From the NCBI RefSeq assembly GCF_041927875.1, contig NZ_JBHFHN010000001.1: a stretch of DNA of 64,000 nucleotides; one strand, written 5' to 3'. Shown here one piece after another: positions 59,401 to 64,000 of this stretch (position 1 is its first letter; the number at the start of each line of letters is the position of its first letter). This DNA comes from Paracoccus sp041927875. GTDB lineage: Bacteria; Pseudomonadota; Alphaproteobacteria; Rhodobacterales; Rhodobacteraceae. The notes beneath the pieces are model-generated. The model was not told where the DNA came from, made no database searches, and was given only the letters and a program-made list of their open reading frames with translations. Both the position numbers and the translations under genes were made by a program.

Positions 59401-61422
59401 ATGAGCAATCTTCGCAAGATCATCATCGACGGGATCGAGGTTGAGGTCGATCCGAACCTGACGCTGATCCAGGCCTGTGAACAGGCGGGGATCGAAGTGC
59501 CGCGCTTTTGCTATCACGAACGGCTGTCGATCGCCGGCAACTGCCGCATGTGTCTGGTCGAAGTGGTCGGCGGGCCGCCCAAGCCCGCGGCCTCCTGCGC
59601 GATGCAGGTGAAAGACCTGCGCCCCGGCCCGAATGGCGAACCCAGCGTCATCAAGACCAACAGCCCGATGGTCAAGAAGGCCCGCGAAGGCGTGATGGAG
59701 TTCCTGCTGATCAACCACCCGCTTGACTGCCCGATCTGCGATCAGGGCGGCGAATGCGACCTGCAGGATCAGGCGATGGCTTACGGCGTCGATTTCAGCC
59801 GCTACCGCGAACCCAAGCGCGCGGTCGAGGATCTGGATCTTGGCCCGCTGGTCGAAACCCACATGACGCGCTGCATCTCCTGCACCCGCTGCGTGCGTTT
59901 CACCACCGAAGTCGCGGGCATCACCCAGATGGGCCAGACCGGTCGCGGCGAGGATGCCGAGATCACCACCTATCTGGGCATGACGCTGGATTCGAACCTT
60001 CAAGGCAACGTCATCGACCTGTGCCCGGTCGGCGCGCTTGTCAGCAAACCCTATGCCTTTACCGCGCGCCCGTGGGAACTGACCAAGACCGAATCCATCG
60101 ACGTGATGGACGCGCTTGGCAGCAATATCCGCGTCGATACCAAGGGGCGCGAGGTGATGCGCATCGTGCCGCGCAACCATGATGGCGTGAACGAGGAATG
60201 GCTGTCGGACAAGTCGCGCTTTGTCTGGGACGGGCTGCGCCGTCAGCGCCTTGACCAGCCCTATATCCGCGTGGCGGGCCGCCTGCGCCCGGCCACCTGG
60301 CCCGAGGCCCTGGCCGCCACCGCCGCCGCGATGAAGGGCCGCAAGGTCACCGGTCTGGTGGGCGATCTGGTCTCGACCGAGGCCGCCTTCGCGCTGACCT
60401 CGCTGGTGCAGGGGATGGGCGGTTCGGTCGAATCCCGCCTGGACGGCGCGCGTCTGCCGGCCGGGCAGCGTGGCGGCTATGCCGGCACCGCGCGGATCGA
60501 AGACATTGATAGTGCCAAGCAAATCCTGCTGATCGGCACCAATCCCCGCAATGAGATGCCGGTGCTGAACGCCCGCATCCGCAAGGCCTGGGCGCAGGGT
60601 GCCGAGGTCGGGCTGATCGGCGCGCCCGCCGATCTGACCTATGACTACACCCATATCGGCAGCGACCGCGACGCGCTGAAAAAGCTGCTGGGGATGCCCG
60701 TCACCGATGCGATGCGCGATGAGGCCTCGATCATCATTCTGGGCCAGCAGGCCCTGAACGAGGCCGATGGCGAGGCCGTGCTGGCCCATGCAGTCGCCTT
60801 TGCGGCGGCCACGCAATCGGGCCTGCTGATCCTGCATTCCGCCGCCAGCCGGGTCGGCGCGATGGATGTGGGCGCGGTGACCGAGGGCGGGCTGACCGCC
60901 GCGATCGAGGGCGCCGAGGTGATCTTCAACCTGGGCGGCGATGAGGTCGAGATCGAGCCGGGCGCCTTTGTCATCTATCAGGGCAGCCATGGCGACCGGG
61001 GCGCGCATCGCGCCGACATCATCCTGCCCGGTGCCGCCTGGACCGAGGAATCGGGGATCTTCGTCAATACCGAGGGCCGCCCGCAGATGGCCAACCGCGC
61101 CGGCTTCGCGCCGGGTCAGGCCAAGGAAAACTGGGCGATCCTGCGCGCCTTGTCGGCGGAACTGGGCGCGACCCAGCCTTGGGACAGCCTGGCCGATCTG
61201 CGCCGCGCCATGTTCGAGGTGGCGCCGCATCTGGCCCGCATCGGCGAGGTGCCGGAAAACGCCCCCGCCACGCTGGCCGCACGCGACATGGGCCGCGCCG
61301 CCTTCCGGTCGGACGCGCGCGATTTCTATCTGACCAACCCGGTCGCGCGGGCCAGCGTACTGATGGCGGAACTGTCGGCCCGTTCGGCGGCCCGTGCCAA
61401 GCTGACCGAGGCGGCCGAGTAA
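59401..61422 (+). CDS. nuoG: NADH-quinone oxidoreductase subunit G (Nqo3)
   Basis: A 673-residue 75-kDa subunit carrying [2Fe-2S] N1b and [4Fe-4S] N4 and N5. N-terminal ferredoxin-like domain (CYHERLSIAGNCRMCLVEV), the His-ligated cluster motif HPLDCPICDQGGECDLQD, and C-terminal N4 cysteines in TRCISCTRCVRF plus CPVGAL. The rest is a degenerate molybdopterin-oxidoreductase fold. Length fits Paracoccus Nqo3. Confidence 0.97.
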   Translation: MSNLRKIIIDGIEVEVDPNLTLIQACEQAGIEVPRFCYHERLSIAGNCRMCLVEVVGGPPKPAASCAMQVKDLRPGPNGEPSVIKTNSPMVKKAREGVMEFLLINHPLDCPICDQGGECDLQDQAMAYGVDFSRYREPKRAVEDLDLGPLVETHMTRCISCTRCVRFTTEVAGITQMGQTGRGEDAEITTYLGMTLDSNLQGNVIDLCPVGALVSKPYAFTARPWELTKTESIDVMDALGSNIRVDTKGREVMRIVPRNHDGVNEEWLSDKSRFVWDGLRRQRLDQPYIRVAGRLRPATWPEALAATAAAMKGRKVTGLVGDLVSTEAAFALTSLVQGMGGSVESRLDGARLPAGQRGGYAGTARIEDIDSAKQILLIGTNPRNEMPVLNARIRKAWAQGAEVGLIGAPADLTYDYTHIGSDRDALKKLLGMPVTDAMRDEASIIILGQQALNEADGEAVLAHAVAFAAATQSGLLILHSAASRVGAMDVGAVTEGGLTAAIEGAEVIFNLGGDEVEIEPGAFVIYQGSHGDRGAHRADIILPGAAWTEESGIFVNTEGRPQMANRAGFAPGQAKENWAILRALSAELGATQPWDSLADLRRAMFEVAPHLARIGEVPENAPATLAARDMGRAAFRSDARDFYLTNPVARASVLMAELSARSAARAKLTEAAE

Positions 61423-62222
61423 TGACCTGCCGCCGCCGCCCGCTGCGTCCGCTGCCGCGCCGCGCCCGACCTGATGGTCGGCGTCTTGCGGCGCGCGGGC
61501 TGCTGCTGGCGGCGCTGATCTGCGGGGCAGGGGCGGCGGCTGCGCAATCCCTGCCGCCGCTGTTTCTGGGGCCGGTGCCGCTGACCGGCGATCCCGGTCT
61601 GCCGCCCGCCGTGCTGGCCGCGCCCCAGATCACGCTGCGCACCGCACCCGGCGCGGTGCCCTCGGTGGTCGGGCGCGCCCCCTATGCCGCCGAGGGCTTT
61701 CGCCGCCCGCCGCGCAGGCCCGCCGACATGCCGGTGGTGACCACCTTTTCGCCGCGCCCGCCGGAACGCCCGCCCCTGCATGTGCCGCTTGAGGTCGTCG
61801 CGCCGCTGCCGCCGCGTGGCATGATCGTGCAGGAGATGCTGCCCGATTTCACCGGCCTGACCGAACATGAGGCCCGCTTTGGCCCGGCCCAGGTCGCCCC
61901 GGTCGATGCCGCCCGCGCCGATGATCTGGTGCGCGCGCGCGTCAGTGCCGGTCTGCGTGCCACCGAAGGCAAGGCCGCACTGGACGAGACCGCCGCAGTG
62001 GCCTATGCCGCCTGTGCGACGGCAGGTTACGCGGCCGTGAACGGATTTGAATGGCTGCGCCACGTGCGCACGCAGACCGAATCCGTGCGGGGTGGCCGCG
62101 CCGCCGAGTCGATTTTTCTGCTTGCCCCCGGACAGCCCGAGGGGCGGGCCATGAACGTCGGGGCGGTGCTGGCCGCCTGCGAACAGAACGGCGTCCCCAT
62201 CGGGGACAGGACTGGGGAATGA
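61422..62222 (+). CDS. Exported protein of unknown function between nuoG and nuoH
   Basis: A 266-residue protein with an Arg-rich start and a hydrophobic signal (about 25-43, ending AAAAQ). The mature protein is Pro-rich (about 50-130), then a helical part with Cys near residues 198 and 256 (YAACATAGYAAVN and AACEQNGVP). I do not recognise the family. The ATG overlaps the nuoG TAA and nuoH follows after 12 bases. Periplasmic or outer-envelope location is predicted. Confidence 0.7.
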   Translation: MTCRRRPLRPLPRRARPDGRRLAARGLLLAALICGAGAAAAQSLPPLFLGPVPLTGDPGLPPAVLAAPQITLRTAPGAVPSVVGRAPYAAEGFRRPPRRPADMPVVTTFSPRPPERPPLHVPLEVVAPLPPRGMIVQEMLPDFTGLTEHEARFGPAQVAPVDAARADDLVRARVSAGLRATEGKAALDETAAVAYAACATAGYAAVNGFEWLRHVRTQTESVRGGRAAESIFLLAPGQPEGRAMNVGAVLAACEQNGVPIGDRTGE

Positions 62223-62234
62223 GGTAGGGACACG

Positions 62235-63278
62235 ATGGCTGATTTTCTGGCGACACCCCTTGGGACTTTCCTGCTGATCGCCCTCCAGGGCCTGCTGATC
62301 ATCGCTTTCGTGATGATTTCGCTGCTTTTTCTGGTGTATGGCGACCGCAAGATCTGGGCCGCCGTGCAGTTGCGGCGCGGCCCGAACGTGGTCGGCCCCT
62401 GGGGCGTGCTGCAATCGGTGGCCGATGCGCTGAAATATGTCGTCAAGGAAATCGTCATCCCCGCCGGGGCCGACCGTTTCGTGTTCTTCCTGGCCCCGGT
62501 GCTGTCGATGTCGCTGGCGATCCTGGCCTGGGCGGTGATTCCCTTTCACCCCGGCTGGGTTCTGTCCGACATCAACGTGGCGCTGCTGTTCGTCTTTGCC
62601 GTCTCCTCGCTTGAGGTTTACGGCGTGATCATGGGCGGCTGGGCCTCGAACTCGAAATATCCGTTCCTTGGCTCGCTGCGATCGGCCGCGCAGATGATTT
62701 CCTATGAGGTGTCGCTGGGCCTGATCATCGTCGGCATCATCATCTCGACCGGTTCGATGAACTTTGGCGACATCGTGGCCGCGCAACAGGGCGATTGGGG
62801 CCTTTTGAACTGGTATTGGCTGCCGCATCTGCCGATGGTCGTGCTGTTCTTTGTCAGCGCCCTGGCCGAGACCAACCGCCCGCCGTTTGACCTGCCCGAG
62901 GCGGAATCGGAACTGGTCGCGGGGTTCATGGTCGAATATTCGTCCACGCCTTACCTGCTGTTCATGGCCGGCGAATACATCGCCATCTTCCTGATGTGCG
63001 CGCTGATTTCGCTGTTGTTCTTCGGCGGCTGGCTGTCGCCCATTCCCGGCCTGCCCGATGGCTGGTGGTGGATGGTGGCGAAGATGTGGGTGTTCTTCTT
63101 CATGTTCGCCATGGTGAAGGCGATCGTGCCGCGCTATCGCTATGACCAACTGATGCGCATCGGCTGGAAGGTGTTCCTGCCGCTGTCGCTGGCCTGGGTG
63201 GTGATCGTGGCCTTCCTGGCCCGTTACGAAGTCCTTGGCGGCTTCTGGGCGCGTTTCAACACTGTGATCGGGGGGTAA
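62235..63278 (+). CDS. nuoH: NADH-quinone oxidoreductase subunit H (Nqo8)
   Basis: A 347-residue membrane subunit with about eight helices that links the peripheral arm to the proton pumps and forms the quinone entrance. Landmarks: YGDRKIWAAVQLRRGPN, the loop GWASNSKYPFLGSLRSAAQM and ETNRPPFDLPEAESELVAGF. Length is canonical. Confidence 0.97.
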   Translation: MADFLATPLGTFLLIALQGLLIIAFVMISLLFLVYGDRKIWAAVQLRRGPNVVGPWGVLQSVADALKYVVKEIVIPAGADRFVFFLAPVLSMSLAILAWAVIPFHPGWVLSDINVALLFVFAVSSLEVYGVIMGGWASNSKYPFLGSLRSAAQMISYEVSLGLIIVGIIISTGSMNFGDIVAAQQGDWGLLNWYWLPHLPMVVLFFVSALAETNRPPFDLPEAESELVAGFMVEYSSTPYLLFMAGEYIAIFLMCALISLLFFGGWLSPIPGLPDGWWWMVAKMWVFFFMFAMVKAIVPRYRYDQLMRIGWKVFLPLSLAWVVIVAFLARYEVLGGFWARFNTVIGG

Positions 63279-63281
63279 GCC

Positions 63282-63773
63282 ATGGCGTTCGATTTCGCCC
63301 GAGCCACCAAGTATTTCCTGATGGTCGATTTCATCAAGGGCTTCGGCCTGGGGATGAAATATTTCTTCAAGCCGAAGGCGACGATCAACTATCCCCATGA
63401 AAAGGGGCCGCTGTCGCCGCGTTTCCGGGGTGAACACGCGCTGCGCCGCTATCCCAGTGGTGAAGAACGCTGCATCGCCTGCAAATTGTGCGAGGCGATC
63501 TGCCCCGCGCAGGCGATCACCATCGACGCCGAACCGCGCGCCGACGGATCGCGCCGGACCACGCGCTATGACATCGACATGACCAAGTGCATCTACTGCG
63601 GCTTCTGCCAGGAGGCCTGCCCGGTCGATGCCATCGTCGAAGGCCCGAACTTCGAGTTCGCCACCGAGACCCGCGAAGAGCTGTTCTACGACAAGGCCAA
63701 GCTCTTGGCCAATGGCGACCGTTGGGAAGTCGAGATCGCCCGCAACCTGGAACTGGATGCGCCCTACCGATGA
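63282..63773 (+). CDS. nuoI: NADH-quinone oxidoreductase subunit I (Nqo9)
   Basis: A 163-residue ferredoxin-like subunit with two [4Fe-4S] clusters (N6a and N6b). Ligand motifs are CIACKLCEAICPA and CIYCGFCQEACPV. It passes electrons from NuoG to NuoB. The stop overlaps the next gene's ATG. Confidence 0.97.
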   Translation: MAFDFARATKYFLMVDFIKGFGLGMKYFFKPKATINYPHEKGPLSPRFRGEHALRRYPSGEERCIACKLCEAICPAQAITIDAEPRADGSRRTTRYDIDMTKCIYCGFCQEACPVDAIVEGPNFEFATETREELFYDKAKLLANGDRWEVEIARNLELDAPYR

Positions 63774-64000
63774 GTTCTGACGCCGCATATCAGGCCGGAC
63801 AGGTGCTGGCGGACCGGCTGAACCCCGGCATGGAGGCCGCCTTGCGCGACCGCTATGACCGCTGGTTGCCAGGTGGTGTCGCCGAGGCGGTGGTGGGGCA
63901 TGGCTGGGGCGCGGTCTATGCCCGCGACGGGCTGGATCTGAAAACCCGGATGCTGATTACCATCGGCGCCTTGGCCGCGCTCGGCGGCCAGACCCGCCCG
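63770..64000 (+). CDS. Carboxymuconolactone decarboxylase family protein (5' part)
   Basis: The first 77 residues of a gene cut by the window edge. ALRDRYDRWLPGG then LDLKTRMLITIGALAALGGQ match the CMD family, whose members include AhpD-like disulfide reductases and gamma-carboxymuconolactone decarboxylases. The catalytic Cys pair, if present, would lie beyond the edge. It overlaps nuoI (ATGA), so it is part of the nuo operon, where nuoJ would be expected instead. Confidence 0.8.
   Translation, partial: MSSDAAYQAGQVLADRLNPGMEAALRDRYDRWLPGGVAEAVVGHGWGAVYARDGLDLKTRMLITIGALAALGGQTRP

Noticed and set aside
61326..63788. 820-codon open frame on the minus strand
   Set aside because: Antisense to nuoG-nuoI, composition biased to His/Gln/Arg/Gly, no motifs; shadow of well-supported genes.

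Overview
The window is a high-GC alphaproteobacterial chromosome segment, most likely from Paracoccus or a close relative in the Rhodobacteraceae/Paracoccaceae. The grounds are a complex I (nuo/nqo) operon interrupted by the small extra reading frames typical of Paracoccus and Rhodobacter, an NuoB that closely resembles the Paracoccus denitrificans Nqo6 I remember, cytoplasm-type M10/RTX proteases beginning MCxIC, and very high G+C third positions. It is almost entirely gene-dense core chromosome. I see no insertion sequence, prophage, CRISPR array or rRNA, and one tRNA (Gln, TTG anticodon).

Layout, left to right. 1-599: the 5' end of an RND efflux adaptor (minus strand). 775-5402: an iron-handling operon (imelysin, bacterioferritin-associated ferredoxin, bacterioferritin, di-haem oxidoreductase, second imelysin). 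5399-7964: modABC molybdate transporter (minus) with a perfect ModE-type inverted repeat upstream. 8137-8211: tRNA-Gln. 8310-10302: a BaiN-like flavoprotein and an SseB-family protein. 10601-13957: capsule export/Kdo genes (kpsT, kpsE-like, kdsA). 13980-15323: a BON-MscS channel. 15329-21887: ghrA-like dehydrogenase, rodA, mrdA, mreD, mreC, mreB (all minus), the cell elongation machinery. 22159-24715: alr with an MlaE/MlaF lipid transporter pair. 25010-26731: leu leader peptide, attenuator-like hairpin and leuA. 26800-33515: DUF1287 protein, gloA, thyX, ABC-F ATPase, glycosyltransferase, ndk, TfoX C-domain protein. 33554-36765: nsrR-like Rrf2 regulator behind a perfect FNR box, and pepN. 36935-40677: a Met/Gly-repeat membrane protein, an exported protein, an RTX metalloprotease and a small possible DNA-binding protein. 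40739-42073: DEAD-box helicase. 42353-51112: the leucine/isovalerate degradation (liu) operon, interrupted by an ASCH-domain gene and a thermonuclease gene. 51378-64000: nuoA-nuoI with extra genes, running off the right edge.

How the genes work together. The first cluster pairs iron uptake/sensing proteins (imelysins, di-haem oxidase) with iron storage and release (Bfr, Bfd). The liu operon turns isovaleryl-CoA into acetyl-CoA and acetoacetate through LiuA, LiuB/LiuD, LiuC and LiuE; its promoter carries a 22-bp palindrome over the -10. The nuo operon encodes the peripheral arm of complex I plus NuoA and NuoH, with seven extra genes. The most thought-provoking observation is a shared helix-hairpin-helix module: it forms the C-terminus of a long NuoE and also the C-terminus of the next gene, a membrane-anchored protein, so the two products may interact or compete for one partner.

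Other points to note: several starts were shortened relative to the longest open frame on the basis of ribosome binding sites; a four-copy dispersed intergenic element is present; and two exact hairpins of 10 and 12 bp sit back to back upstream of the leu leader. All functional calls come from reading motifs by eye, without database searches.
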